Part shown: one piece after another, positions 53,560-61,768 of the stretch | Numbering within the stretch: the first letter of the stretch is position 1 | Layout: each line of letters begins with the position of its first letter | DNA from: a bacterium | GTDB taxonomy: Bacteria > Zhuqueibacterota > QNDG01 > JAGLOF01 | DNA: 64,000 bases | Assembly (NCBI GenBank): GCA_016934955.1 | Contig: JAFGRY010000029.1 | Span: 1 to 64,000, forward strand | Direction of reading: 5' to 3' | Notes under the pieces: model-generated | The model's input: the letters and a program-made list of their open reading frames with translations, nothing else | The model's database searches: none | Told to the model about the DNA's origin: nothing | Translations under genes and position numbers: made by a program

Positions 53560-53745
53560 GTTTAACAATTGGCCGCTAAGGATGCGGCCACAACGGTTCT
53601 TTTTCATTTTTCAGTTCGGCTTTGGACGGCTTTCGCCGTCCATGAAAATAAAAGCAGTGCGGACATTACCGCTCGTTCATTTAAACAACTAACGTGGCTT
53701 CGGGACGGCATCAGTTGGCCGCACCTCAGAGCCAAAACGTTATAC
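53560..53745 (+). repeat. attC-like site 3
   Basis: 186 bp from GTTTAAC (fits RYYYAAC exactly) to GTTATAC. The arms agree well: GTTTAACAATTGGC, then GCTAAGGATGCGGCC, against the reverse complement GTATAACGTTTTGGC, TCTGAGGTGCGGCC. Single unpaired bases are present, as typical for attC. An internal GGACGGC/GCCGTCC stem lies in the middle. Confidence 0.75.
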
Positions 53746-53817
53746 TGCACACTATGACATCATTCTAATTTAATATATATCAGCGATGTGAATTCTTATT
53801 AATGAGGAAAATTATTT

Positions 53818-54927
53818 ATGCCCTACAAACGAAAAACGATGTTTTCATACTTATGTACATTGCTATTTTTACTATTAACTGTATTTCAAATTCGGTGCTC
53901 AAAAGATGTAAAGGAAATAGCAAAGGAATTGCCTCAAAATGTAAGTCTGTTTAATTCATTTTTTAAATATGAACCGCTCATTTTGAAAAACAACAATGCG
54001 AATAGTATTGTGAGCGAAATACATTCAATGGAAATGGACAAGGAAAATAATATATATATTCTTGATATCAAAGATTCGAATGTAAAGAAGTTTAACAAAG
54101 AAGGTGATCATCTTTTTAATATTGGTAAGCGCGGCAGCGGCCCGGGTGAATTAAGTTTTATTGCTCCGATTACAGCATTTTGTATCAAAGACGATCTTCT
54201 CTATATATATGACATAGGGAATTTACGAATCAACATCTATAATATAAATGATGGTTCATTCAATAGATCATTTCGGATAAGTTCAGGAATTGATCGCATT
54301 GTAGACATTGTTGTGGACGAGAATAATTTAATTTATCTTTTGACTGTTAAAGTGAACGAAAATAAATTAATACACGTTTTTAATGAGTATGGGGAGAGAG
54401 TTAATTCTTTTGGGTCCTATGCCTTACCATATTCTAAAGACACAATGTTTAAATTAATGTTTGCCTATTATGAAGGGACAATTGATATTGCGAGTAATGG
54501 TTTAATTTATTTAGCTAAGAATGTACCTGTTGTAACAAGATCTTATTCGAATGGAGAACTGAAATACACATTTTTTAGAAAGGAACTTAGAAATCAACTA
54601 CCAGATCTTACAAAGCCCTATGATTTAACATGCCCTGCGATCGCAAAGATGAAAATTGTTGATGACAGCTTGGTCTTTAATTTTATTGAAATAAGAAGAG
54701 ATAAAAAGAGATTTTTAATTGATATTTATTCCAGTGAAGGTGAGATATTGAAAGCGGATATTATTGTGCCTCAAGAGGTCTATGATTTAGGAAGGATAAG
54801 ACATATCGATGATTCAGGGAATTTATATTTTGAAAAATTTCCACCGGATGTTGAAAATATGGAGTTACAGATTTACAAATTTAATATTGAAAATTTTAGA
54901 AAAAATTTTAAGAAGGAAAATACGTGA
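53818..54927 (+). CDS. 6-bladed beta-propeller lipoprotein 1
   Basis: 369 residues. Lipoprotein signal (TVFQIRCSK), then NHL/6-bladed repeats: NNIYILDIKDSNVKKFNKEG, GKRGSGPGELSFI, LLYIYDIGNLRINIY, NLIYLLTVKV. The GxGPGEL motif is typical of the 6-bladed propeller lipoproteins common in Bacteroidetes-type genomes. Role unknown, probably outer-surface binding. Strongly AT-rich. Confidence 0.8.
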   Translation: MPYKRKTMFSYLCTLLFLLLTVFQIRCSKDVKEIAKELPQNVSLFNSFFKYEPLILKNNNANSIVSEIHSMEMDKENNIYILDIKDSNVKKFNKEGDHLFNIGKRGSGPGELSFIAPITAFCIKDDLLYIYDIGNLRINIYNINDGSFNRSFRISSGIDRIVDIVVDENNLIYLLTVKVNENKLIHVFNEYGERVNSFGSYALPYSKDTMFKLMFAYYEGTIDIASNGLIYLAKNVPVVTRSYSNGELKYTFFRKELRNQLPDLTKPYDLTCPAIAKMKIVDDSLVFNFIEIRRDKKRFLIDIYSSEGEILKADIIVPQEVYDLGRIRHIDDSGNLYFEKFPPDVENMELQIYKFNIENFRKNFKKENT

Positions 54928-54948
54928 TGTCCTGTTGCATATGTAGCA

Positions 54949-55136
54949 GTATAACACGCGTTAGCTACGGACGCGCGCGCAAGGTGTGTTTCATTTATAA
55001 TGAATTGCGAAGGACGGCTCTCGCCGTCCGCGACGCGGTGGCGACGGGCGGAAATACGGGTGCCCCGCGGGAAATTGCTTTAACGCGGCATTCGGACAAA
55101 TCCGGTGGCGCGCGTCGCAGAAACTGAATGTTATGC
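54949..55136 (+). repeat. attC-like site 4 (family C)
   Basis: 188 bp, GTATAAC to GTTATGC. Near-identical to site 6 (56315) and related to the shorter site 8 (58263). All share GCGTTAGCTACGGACG and GCGGCATTCGGACA-like segments. Confidence 0.75.
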
Positions 55137-55218
55137 GGTTTATATGGCGACATTAACGATATTTTTAAACCATTAAATTTTGATCATGACATTTTCATGT
55201 TTTTATTAAGGAGGATAT

Positions 55219-55581
55219 ATGTCATATACTAGTTGGCTTGAACATCGGGGCAAGAAGATTCTGTTCGTCGATTATCGAGGGCAGAAGACACCTGAGGGCA
55301 TGATTCAGGTCTTGGAGGAGGAGATCAGTATTGAAATCGCTTCGCCAACTAAAGTGCTCGTATTGGCTAACTTCGAAGGTACTTCCGGGTCAGTCGATTA
55401 TATGACGCGTCTTAAAAAAGCGGGAAAGGAAATTCGGAATGAGAAAGTTCAGAAAACGGCTCTTTTGGGAATTACCGGATTGAAGATTATTTTACTCGAT
55501 GGGTATATCCGTTTTACAGGCGATAAGCATATCCGTCCCTTTGATACTGAAGCTTCGGCACTCAATTGGCTTGTTGAATAA
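55219..55581 (+). CDS. STAS/SEC14-like small protein (cassette)
   Basis: 120 residues: KKILFVDYRGQKTPEGMIQVLEEE, KVLVLANFEGTSGS, KTALLGITGLKIILLDGYIRFTG, ending in a helix 'TEASALNWLVE'. Same general fold as the chromosomal protein at 19.5 kb, though with little sequence match. Clear AAGGAGG RBS. Confidence 0.7.
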   Translation: MSYTSWLEHRGKKILFVDYRGQKTPEGMIQVLEEEISIEIASPTKVLVLANFEGTSGSVDYMTRLKKAGKEIRNEKVQKTALLGITGLKIILLDGYIRFTGDKHIRPFDTEASALNWLVE

Positions 55582-55586
55582 AGTGG

Positions 55587-55760
55587 GTGGATCCATCAGA
55601 TCCAGTGGTATCAGAATCAATAAAATTTAATAATATATTCTTTGGTAGTTTGGGAACAATAAGTGGTGCCCTCTTGGGAATACAAATCGGGGCCGCGGTC
55701 AAAGCAGAGAAAAATTATATTTTTCAAGCAGAATCACCAAAGGCGATCGACTTTAAATAA
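55587..55760 (+). CDS. Possible 57-residue membrane peptide or gene remnant
   Basis: GTG-started frame 5 bp after the STAS-like stop. It has one hydrophobic segment (FGSLGTISGALLGIQIGAAV) and ends 13 bp before attC site 5. No RBS is evident. It may be the tail of a decayed gene. Confidence 0.3.
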   Translation: MDPSDPVVSESIKFNNIFFGSLGTISGALLGIQIGAAVKAEKNYIFQAESPKAIDFK

Positions 55761-55773
55761 AAACAAAGAAATC

Positions 55774-55896
55774 GCATAACAATTGCATGAAGTGGATTTT
55801 GACACGCCACTTGTTTTCAGAAATTTGAGGTTACTGGAATCATTTTGCCAATCCAAGTTTCACTTGTGTCAAAACCACTTATGCAAGCCGTTATGC
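55774..55896 (+). repeat. attC-like site 5
   Basis: 123 bp, GCATAAC to GTTATGC (exact reverse complements). The arms are the clearest in the array: GCATGAAGTGGATTTTGACAC against the complement of GTGTCAAAACCACTTATGC, with isolated unpaired bases on one strand. This is the textbook attC pattern. Confidence 0.82.
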
Positions 55897-55917
55897 AGCA
55901 GACACTGGAGGATAAAA

Positions 55918-56301
55918 TTGAGTCCTACTGAAATGCGATCGATAGTCGATCACTACATCGATGCTTACAACCGTATGGACGTTGACGCCATGCTCGAGAG
56001 TGTTCATCCACATGTTGAGTTCAAAAACATTTCTGCGGGCGTTGTGAACGCTAGCACGAGCGGAGTTGCTGAACTCAAGACTCTGGCTAAACAATCTATG
56101 TCTCTTTTTTCTGAGAGGTTTCAGGTTATCGAGTCATTCGAAGTGCAAGGCTCTCAGGCGGTTGCCTCCATCGCTTTTCGTGCCGTGGTGGCAAACGATC
56201 TGCCAAACGGCCTGAAGAAGGGCCAAGTCCTGAACTTATCAGGTAGTTCAAAGTTCGAGTTCAAAGATGGAGTAATTTCCAAGATCACGGACATCAGTTG
56301 A
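55918..56301 (+). CDS. SnoaL/NTF2-like protein (cassette)
   Basis: 127 residues: MRSIVDHYIDAYNRMDVDAMLESVHPHVEFKNIS and later strands SSKFEFKDGVISKITDIS (quoted in part), a cone-shaped NTF2 fold. Such proteins are isomerase- or hydrolase-like, or only bind ligands. TTG 55918 sits 6 bp after GGAGG; ATG 55933 is an alternative. The upstream in-frame stretch lies inside attC site 5 and is excluded. Confidence 0.78.
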   Translation: MSPTEMRSIVDHYIDAYNRMDVDAMLESVHPHVEFKNISAGVVNASTSGVAELKTLAKQSMSLFSERFQVIESFEVQGSQAVASIAFRAVVANDLPNGLKKGQVLNLSGSSKFEFKDGVISKITDIS

Positions 56302-56314
56302 GCACATTCATGCT

Positions 56315-56502
56315 GCATAACCCGCGTTAGCTACGGACGCGCGCGTGAGGTTGGGTTCATTTATAGAGAACAGCGGAGGCCGGCTCCCGCCGTCCGCGAC
56401 GCGATGACGATGGGCGGACATGCGGGCACCCCGCGGGATACTGCTTTAGCGCGGCGTTCGGACAGATCCGATTGCGTGCGCCGCAGAAACTGAATGTTAT
56501 AC
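56315..56502 (+). repeat. attC-like site 6 (family C)
   Basis: 188 bp, GCATAAC to GTTATAC. Same length and order as site 4. It starts 13 bp after the SnoaL-like stop. Confidence 0.75.
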
Positions 56503-56540
56503 ATCAGAAGAAGATATCATTCAGAGTGGGAATTCAGATA

Positions 56541-57539
56541 ATGAAATTGTGGCAAACATTTATTTATGGAATTGTGATATCCTTTGTTTTGGCTAATATA
56601 GCGGCCTGTTCCGATAAAACCGAATCACTGACCCTGGTAGCAACGGTTCCTGGCGAGTCAGATGATATATATATTGGCATGGCGATAGATTTTACTGTCG
56701 ATAATCAGCATAATATTTGGATTTGTGACCAAGGCACCAACAGAATACATCAGTTCGATGCGGAATTCAGATATGTAAAGTCAATTGGCGATCTGCCTGG
56801 ACAGGGGCCGGCGGAATTTATGGGCCCGACATTTATATCGGTCAACGACGAAGAATTATTTGTCACCGATATGTCCAACCGTGTTCAGATACTGGGTAAA
56901 GACGGCATCTATAAAGCATCATTCAGTAAAGAATCACATGGATTCGGAATAACTGCCTTCGATAGTACATGTGTGATCGGCAGTGTGAAATTAGATGAAA
57001 TAACGACCATGGCTGCCTATGAGCGTGGCGGCAAACTGATAAAAAGATTCGGCGCCCTATATGAAGGATCGGAGAACTGCAATCTCCTCCTGAACCTGGG
57101 GAGAGTTCATGTCAGCAATAATAAAATCTATTTCGTCTACATGTACTTTCCTGAAATGCGTATCTATGATTTGGCATATCGATTAGTTGCAAAAACCGGA
57201 TTTGATTATAAAAGATATAAAAAATTGAGTCAAGACAACATCAAATTCAATTACATCGGTACAAATCCTGCGAGATTTAACGAATGCAAATTATTGTTTA
57301 CCGCCTCTGATGTCACCAGTTTGGGTGTTTTTCTCGTCGCCAGAGGCAAAGATATTTGTATTGATCAGTTCGATTTCGACGGCACACTGGTTCAGCAGTA
57401 TGTATATGAAAAGGGTGAATTTGCTATCGGCGGCATGCATGTTGAAGAGATGCCGAACGGAGGTCTTAGGTTTTATCTGCTCGGCTCGGACATATCGGAT
57501 TACATTCCGGTTGTTAAGGTGTTTGATTACATAGGTTGA
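56541..57539 (+). CDS. 6-bladed beta-propeller lipoprotein 2
   Basis: 332 residues. Lipoprotein signal (FVLANIAACSDK) and 6-bladed propeller motifs: NNIWICDQGTNRIHQFDAE-like (HNIWICDQGTNRIHQFD), GDLPGQGPAEFMGP, LFVTDMSNRVQILGKDG. Same family as the 53.8 kb cassette but clearly diverged. ATG 56541 begins the signal. Confidence 0.8.
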   Translation: MKLWQTFIYGIVISFVLANIAACSDKTESLTLVATVPGESDDIYIGMAIDFTVDNQHNIWICDQGTNRIHQFDAEFRYVKSIGDLPGQGPAEFMGPTFISVNDEELFVTDMSNRVQILGKDGIYKASFSKESHGFGITAFDSTCVIGSVKLDEITTMAAYERGGKLIKRFGALYEGSENCNLLLNLGRVHVSNNKIYFVYMYFPEMRIYDLAYRLVAKTGFDYKRYKKLSQDNIKFNYIGTNPARFNECKLLFTASDVTSLGVFLVARGKDICIDQFDFDGTLVQQYVYEKGEFAIGGMHVEEMPNGGLRFYLLGSDISDYIPVVKVFDYIG

Positions 57540-57554
57540 TCTGCATTCATTGAT

Positions 57555-57689
57555 GTATATCACGCGTATGTACGCGGACAAGCAGTTTTTCACGGCCCTT
57601 GCACGTGAACTTATTTTTGAGGCGCAAGCCTTGCTGTGGGCAAGGCCCGCGCCAAACCGGCTTTGCCGGTTATACGCAGGTCGTTAACC
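57555..57689 (+). repeat. attC-like site 7 (family B, degenerate ends)
   Basis: About 135 bp, GTATATC to GTTAACC. The right half repeats the CGCGCCAAACCGGCTTTGCC segment of site 2. Left arm CGTATGTACGCGGACAAGC pairs imperfectly with it. Confidence 0.55.
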
Positions 57690-57711
57690 CATAAGAAAAG
57701 AAAACCGGAGA

Positions 57712-57924
57712 TTATTTACTCCAGGAAATTTCGGGTTTAATTTTATGTTCGGCACAATCCCGTAAGAACATATTGATCAATTTTTGATACGGGATGTCTG
57801 TCTCGGAGGCCAATTTTTTGAAATAATCAATTGTTTCGTTTTCGATTCGAATCGTAATTTGTTTTTTCAATTTCTTTGCATAAGGATTACGAACCGACTT
57901 TGAAAAATCATATTCATGTTTCAT
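57712..57924 (-). CDS. brnA: BrnA-like antitoxin
   Basis: 70 residues, ribbon-helix-helix-type: KKQITIRIENETIDYFKKLASETDIPYQKLINMFL. It follows the BrnT gene by 4 bp, as in brnTA operons. Antitoxins of this class bind both toxin and their own promoter. It is reversed relative to the other cassettes. Confidence 0.82.
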   Translation of the reverse strand: MKHEYDFSKSVRNPYAKKLKKQITIRIENETIDYFKKLASETDIPYQKLINMFLRDCAEHKIKPEISWSK

Positions 57925-57928
57925 GACA

Positions 57929-58216
57929 TCACCTAACTATATAAAATGTTGATTCAGTTTTGGTTGCTTTGCGAGCAGAAATTATTCGAATGATCTCATC
58001 CTGTTCTTTGTATGCGTGCACGACGATAAGCATGTGCAAATGGCTGCTCAGACCTAGCAAGATAAAACGTTCTTCTAAATAAGAATGATCATCGTCACGA
58101 ATCAGTCGCGCATTATCGTCATAAAAAACGGTTTTCGCTTCTTCAAAAGAAATATTATGCTTTTTTTGATTCGAGATGTTTTTGTTTTGATCCCAGGTAA
58201 ACCGTATGTTTTTCAT
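57929..58216 (-). CDS. brnT: BrnT-family toxin (RNase)
   Basis: 95 residues with the BrnT pattern: FTWDQNKNISNQKKHNISFEEAKTVFYD, the EERFILLGLS strand, and IIRIISARKATKTE. BrnT is a RelE-like ribonuclease that halts growth unless neutralised by BrnA. Toxin-antitoxin pairs are frequent cargo of chromosomal integron arrays, where they stabilise the array. The pair carries its own promoter, which is needed because it is reversed. Confidence 0.88.
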   Translation of the reverse strand: MKNIRFTWDQNKNISNQKKHNISFEEAKTVFYDDNARLIRDDDHSYLEERFILLGLSSHLHMLIVVHAYKEQDEIIRIISARKATKTESTFYIVR

Positions 58217-58262
58217 ATGGGCAATGTAATTATTTTAGCAATACAATGCAAGTGAAAAATGG

Positions 58263-58371
58263 GTATACCAATCGTTAGCTACGGACGTGCGGGCGCCCCG
58301 CGGGATATTGCTTTAACGCGGCATTCGGACATATCCGATTGCGCGCACCGCAGAAACGCAGGCCGTTATAC
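58263..58371 (+). repeat. attC-like site 8 (family C, short)
   Basis: 109 bp, GTATACC to GTTATAC. It keeps the ends and right half of family C (GTTAGCTACGGACG, GCGGCATTCGGACA) and lacks the middle ~80 bp. Confidence 0.68.
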
Positions 58372-58472
58372 TTGTAAAAATTATATAAAAAGATTTAAGA
58401 AATAATTTGACATATTGCCATATTTAATATATATTTGGTATATACAAAAAATATATTCCCAAAGGGCATCCC

Positions 58473-58703
58473 ATGAAAACTATTTCGCTAAAAATCGATG
58501 ATAATATTTTCGGAGAAACAGAGAGCATTGTTTCGGCATTGCGCAAACCACGCAACAGATATATTAATGAAGCTATAGATCATTACAATAAATTGCAGAA
58601 ACGCAAAATGATTGAAAACCAGCTTAAGGCCGAATCATCCATTGTGAAAGAAAACTCTATGGCTGTATTAAAAGAGCTTGAAGGCATAGACGATGAGTAC
58701 TAA
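58473..58703 (+). CDS. Antitoxin of a MazF/PemK-type pair
   Basis: 76 residues: KTISLKIDDNIFGETESIVSALRKPRNRYINEAIDHYN, a ribbon-helix-helix-like DNA-binding start with an acidic C-terminus. It overlaps the toxin by 11 bp. RBS AAAGGG. Confidence 0.78.
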   Translation: MKTISLKIDDNIFGETESIVSALRKPRNRYINEAIDHYNKLQKRKMIENQLKAESSIVKENSMAVLKELEGIDDEY

Positions 58704-59040
58704 ACAATATGAAATATGGATTGCCGATTTAAATCCACAAATTGGAACAGAAGCTGGCAAGACAAGACCTGTCTTAATAATGCAGACAAATTTACTTAAT
58801 AAAATCGAACATCCATCAACTATTATATGCCCTCTCACGACTCAAGTCAAAGTAGATTCAACAATTTTGAGAGTTCACTTGGAAAAAGGTGTTGCCAATG
58901 TCTTAGAGAATTGTGACATAATGATTGACCAAATCCGAGCCATTGATAACAAGCGACTTTTGAAAAAAGTTGGCAAATTGCCTAATACTTTAATAAAACA
59001 AATTCAAGAAAATATTAAAATTGTTTTAGACTTAGATTAA
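58693..59040 (+). CDS. MazF/PemK-family toxin (endoribonuclease)
   Basis: 115 residues: EIWIADLNPQIGTEAGKTRPVLIMQTN, then ICPLTTQVK and NCDIMIDQIRAIDNKRLLKKVG, the standard MazF/PemK blocks. It cleaves mRNA at short sequences. Second toxin-antitoxin cassette in this array. Confidence 0.9.
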   Translation: MSTKQYEIWIADLNPQIGTEAGKTRPVLIMQTNLLNKIEHPSTIICPLTTQVKVDSTILRVHLEKGVANVLENCDIMIDQIRAIDNKRLLKKVGKLPNTLIKQIQENIKIVLDLD

Positions 59041-59059
59041 TATCTGTTCGCTGATTCAA

Positions 59060-59244
59060 TCATAACCCCGGTCTCCAGTAGACCCGGCCGGTCCGAGTCT
59101 GTTTCATTTTTCAATCTCCTTATGGACGGCCCCAGCCGTTCATGAAGTGCGGGGCGGCGGATGTTGATGAGCGATCAAATACCAGCTATCAACCGAGTTC
59201 CGGGACCGTGTCTGGTGGCCGGGCGACTGAGACCAATGTTATAC
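59060..59244 (+). repeat. attC-like site 9 (family A)
   Basis: 185 bp, TCATAAC to GTTATAC, near-identical over its length to site 1 at 47513 although 11.5 kb apart and in the other module. Confidence 0.68.
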
Positions 59245-59268
59245 GTTTAAAATTGAATAATAATATTA

Positions 59269-59403
59269 TGGACAAAAAAGACAATAGAAAAGAAAAAGCC
59301 GAGCAGTTAGCTTCAAATTTTTCAAATTTGAAAAAGATGGAAGATAAGTATCAACGAATTGGTCTTGATCCCGATAGGAACATGTCGGGATTTTCTTTTT
59401 TGG
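59269..59403 (+). pseudogene. Truncated last cassette gene
   Basis: ATG 59269 begins a lysine-rich reading frame (MDKKDNRKEKAEQLASNF). It runs straight into a terminator hairpin and the tRNA-Phe 3'-end copy at 59408, where it loses coding character. It seems to have been cut by the recombination that made the right boundary. Confidence 0.5.
59368..59402 (+). terminator. Terminator hairpin before right boundary
   Basis: ATCCCGA pairs with TCGGGAT, with TTTTCTTTTTT following. The loop includes TAGGAACAT, also found in the loop of the tRNA-Phe terminator at 45973. Confidence 0.7.
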
Positions 59404-59407
59404 CAAG

Positions 59408-59440
59408 CCCAGCAGCTTCCGCTGTCTGGGAGGCGCCACT
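59408..59440 (+). repeat. tRNA-Phe 3'-end copy 3, right boundary of island
   Basis: CCCAG, 13 bases (CAGCTTCCGCTGT), CTGGGAGGCGCCACT: same structure as 46006-46038. It is followed by a terminator (59443-59474), as expected if this were the original downstream flank of tRNA-Phe. Confidence 0.7.
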
Positions 59441-59442
59441 TC

Positions 59443-59474
59443 AAGGTCTGGATGAGAAACGTTCCAGACCTTTT
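59443..59474 (+). terminator. Terminator after right boundary
   Basis: AAGGTCTGGA pairs with TCCAGACCTT, then TT. Probably the ancestral tRNA-Phe terminator. Confidence 0.75.
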
Positions 59475-60012
59475 CGTTTATGTTCCCAGAACCGAACTAT
59501 TCGATTGACCTACGGTCTGCTTCGCGCTGAACTTCGGGCCGAAAATGCACGGCCCCCGTTCTGCTTCGTGGTCTGTGAAGGCGCCGTTCATGTCCCGATC
59601 GCAGTTTTAACAGGCCCCGCAGCTTGGCTTGTTAAAATTCACTCCGACCGGCTGAACCAGTCTGTCACAGGGGGCAGGCTTCCTTTTTATTGCTCACTGC
59701 AGTTGCTAATTTCGCTTGACATTGGCTGCCCGCTCTGTTACATTCTTCTGCATATCACCTCCTATTTCTAATTCTCCTTTTGCCCGGAATTATCTGGTCT
59801 GCTTCTGTTTGATGCAAAATGCATTCGATTTCAGTGTCTATCAGCCATTATTACTATTCACTGCATGATATGCCTTTCGCACGTCCGATATCGGTTGTTC
59901 ATATGTATGTGAGACAAACGTGAGGCATCCATAAATGAAAGGAGGTACCGCATCGCTTTTGGAATCCGTTCCTGATGTATGCATCCAGAAACATTAATTA
60001 AGAGGCGAGGTT
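59475..60012. other. Non-coding flank
   Basis: About 540 bp without a gene. TTCGATTG (59500) and CTGCTTCGCGCT (59517) occur with the same spacing as in the T-loop insert at 52445-52472, so another degenerate junction remnant may lie here. An inverted repeat TTTTAACA/TGTTAAAA is near 59605-59637. Confidence 0.45.
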
Positions 60013-60642
60013 ATGAAAAAGCGAACAGTCATCACAGCGATTCTGCTCTGTGTGGTCCCCTTTGCACTGGTGAATGCACAGCGTGCAGCCGGTCATTTTT
60101 CAATTGCCGGTTTTGCGGGAGCCGGCCTTCCCATGGGACCGGAGGCTTTCAAGGACAACTTCGGAATGGGAATGGGTTTCGGCGGCGGATTGAAATTCAA
60201 TGTTACCGAAAAAACCAGTCTTGCCGTCAGTTTTATTGCGCAAAAGCTGATGCTGGATGATGATAAAATACTCGATGACTATGGCGCCGGTTCTGATGAT
60301 ACGATCGAGGGCGGAGATGTGAATATCAATGTCATTTCCGCCAATCTGGTGCAGTATGTTACCCCTCCCGATGCATTCCTGGGATTTTATCTGACAGCCG
60401 GCGGCGGCTATTACATGATGAGTGCCACTGACATGAAAATCACCCAGCCCGGCGGCGGGAGTCTGACCGTCAGTACGGATGCGTATGATGCCAATAATGT
60501 GGGAGTCAACGGTGGTGTTGGTGTTGAAATAGGGTTGGGGACACTGGGATTCTCAATCGAAGGCAAGTTCCATTATATTTTCACCGAAAACGACGCGACC
60601 ATGATTGTTACGGCCATGGGCGGAGTTATCATTAACCTGTGA
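60013..60642 (+). CDS. Outer-membrane beta-barrel protein
   Basis: 209 residues. Signal peptide (ILLCVVPFALVNAQ) followed by Gly- and aromatic-rich strands (FSIAGFAGAGLPMGP, FLGFYLTAGGGYYMM, GVNGGVGVEIGLGTLGFSIEGKFHYIF in parts) ending in a strand with terminal hydrophobics. It resembles small OmpA/OMP_b-brl barrels. RBS AAGAGGCGAGG. Confidence 0.78.
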   Translation: MKKRTVITAILLCVVPFALVNAQRAAGHFSIAGFAGAGLPMGPEAFKDNFGMGMGFGGGLKFNVTEKTSLAVSFIAQKLMLDDDKILDDYGAGSDDTIEGGDVNINVISANLVQYVTPPDAFLGFYLTAGGGYYMMSATDMKITQPGGGSLTVSTDAYDANNVGVNGGVGVEIGLGTLGFSIEGKFHYIFTENDATMIVTAMGGVIINL

Positions 60643-60700
60643 CGAATGTAAACTCTTGAGTGATGTATAGAACCTGCGATCATATAAAAAGTGTTGATAC

Positions 60701-60738
60701 ACGTGCGACGCACCGTTGAGGTGCGTCGCACGTCTGTT
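60701..60738 (+). terminator. Strong hairpin after barrel gene
   Basis: ACGTGCGACGCACC pairs exactly with GGTGCGTCGCACGT (14 bp, 5 nt loop), followed by CTGTTTA. A stable terminator with a weak U-run. Confidence 0.65.
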
Positions 60739-60931
60739 TAAGGTCCGGCGAACTGTCTTCACTCCCGACATGTCACCGATATGATTCCACCCTTTTCGCA
60801 CCTGAATGAATCAAAATCCAATCCGGAACCACCTTTGATTCATCCTTTCCTGATCTGTATACCCACCCCCGAAGAAAATTATTTCTGGCACCTATGCCGT
60901 GAAATTCGTACATTGTCTGCAATCGTAATCC

Positions 60932-61768
60932 TTGATAAAGATCGCAATGCATTCGTTAATGAACAACAGCTTCGGCTTCAACGTGTACGATCGCCGTCCC
61001 GAGGAATTCCTGGACTACGCCGCGGAACATGGACTGACGCACATTGAAATGAACCTGTCCAAAGATCATTCATCCATTACCCGTTTTGATACGAAGCGTA
61101 TCGACGGCCTGAACTCATTTTGCCGAGAACACGATATCCAGTTAAGTATGCACCTGCCGTATGCAATCAACATCGCGGATATCATCTCCTACATACAAAA
61201 AAACAACATCAGCTATTTGCATCAGTGCATCTTGCTGGCCCAAGATCTCAACGTATCCCACATCACGGCTCATATCGGTAATTTTTACTGGTTTCCGGTG
61301 GAACGGTGGACCCGCAGAAAGGCCATTCAGCGGTTTATCAGAAACATGAGCCGGGTGATGGAAAGTTGCCATAAACACAATGTCGTGATAGCGCTGGAGA
61401 ACGTTGTTCCCATACCCCACGGCAGCGAATTTTATTTATTGGGTGATAACATTGGGGATTTAGACCTGATCTTTTCCGAAATCAATTCGGAATGTCTGAA
61501 GTTCTGTCTCGACACGGGGCATGCCAACGTCGGCGAAGGCGTGCTCCCCTATGTAGAGCAGTTTCAGGATCGCCTTATAAGTGTGCATTATCATGACAAC
61601 AACACGATTAATGATGAACATTTACCGGTTGGTGAAGGAACGGTTCCCTGGCCGGACCTGATAACGGCCCTGGGGAAGATCGCCTATAAAGGGCCTTTCA
61701 TCAGTGAAATCCGCGGATTGGAGCCGCATGAAGCCGCAATCGGCTTGAAGTCATATTTCGAGAAATGA
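60932..61768 (+). CDS. Sugar-phosphate isomerase/epimerase-type TIM barrel protein
   Basis: 278 residues of the xylose-isomerase-like/AP-endonuclease 2 superfamily: GLTHIEMNLSK, LSMHLPY, ITAHIGNFYW, VVIALENVVP, FCLDTGHANVG, LISVHYHDNN, PFISEIRG. Metal ligands (Glu in ALEN, Asp in LDTGH, His in VHYHD, Glu in SEIRG) are in place. The TTG start at 60932 restores the first strand (IKIAMHS). The substrate is unknown. No clear RBS. Confidence 0.82.
   Translation: MIKIAMHSLMNNSFGFNVYDRRPEEFLDYAAEHGLTHIEMNLSKDHSSITRFDTKRIDGLNSFCREHDIQLSMHLPYAINIADIISYIQKNNISYLHQCILLAQDLNVSHITAHIGNFYWFPVERWTRRKAIQRFIRNMSRVMESCHKHNVVIALENVVPIPHGSEFYLLGDNIGDLDLIFSEINSECLKFCLDTGHANVGEGVLPYVEQFQDRLISVHYHDNNTINDEHLPVGEGTVPWPDLITALGKIAYKGPFISEIRGLEPHEAAIGLKSYFEK

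Noticed and set aside
54924-55127. Small gene between propeller 1 and the STAS-like gene
   Set aside because: The frame lies almost wholly inside attC-like site 4 and is not kept in the matching site 6.
59605-59640. Short inverted repeat TTTTAACA/TGTTAAAA as a tenth attC
   Set aside because: Too short (~35 bp), lies outside the tRNA-bounded island, and no gene precedes or follows at cassette distance.
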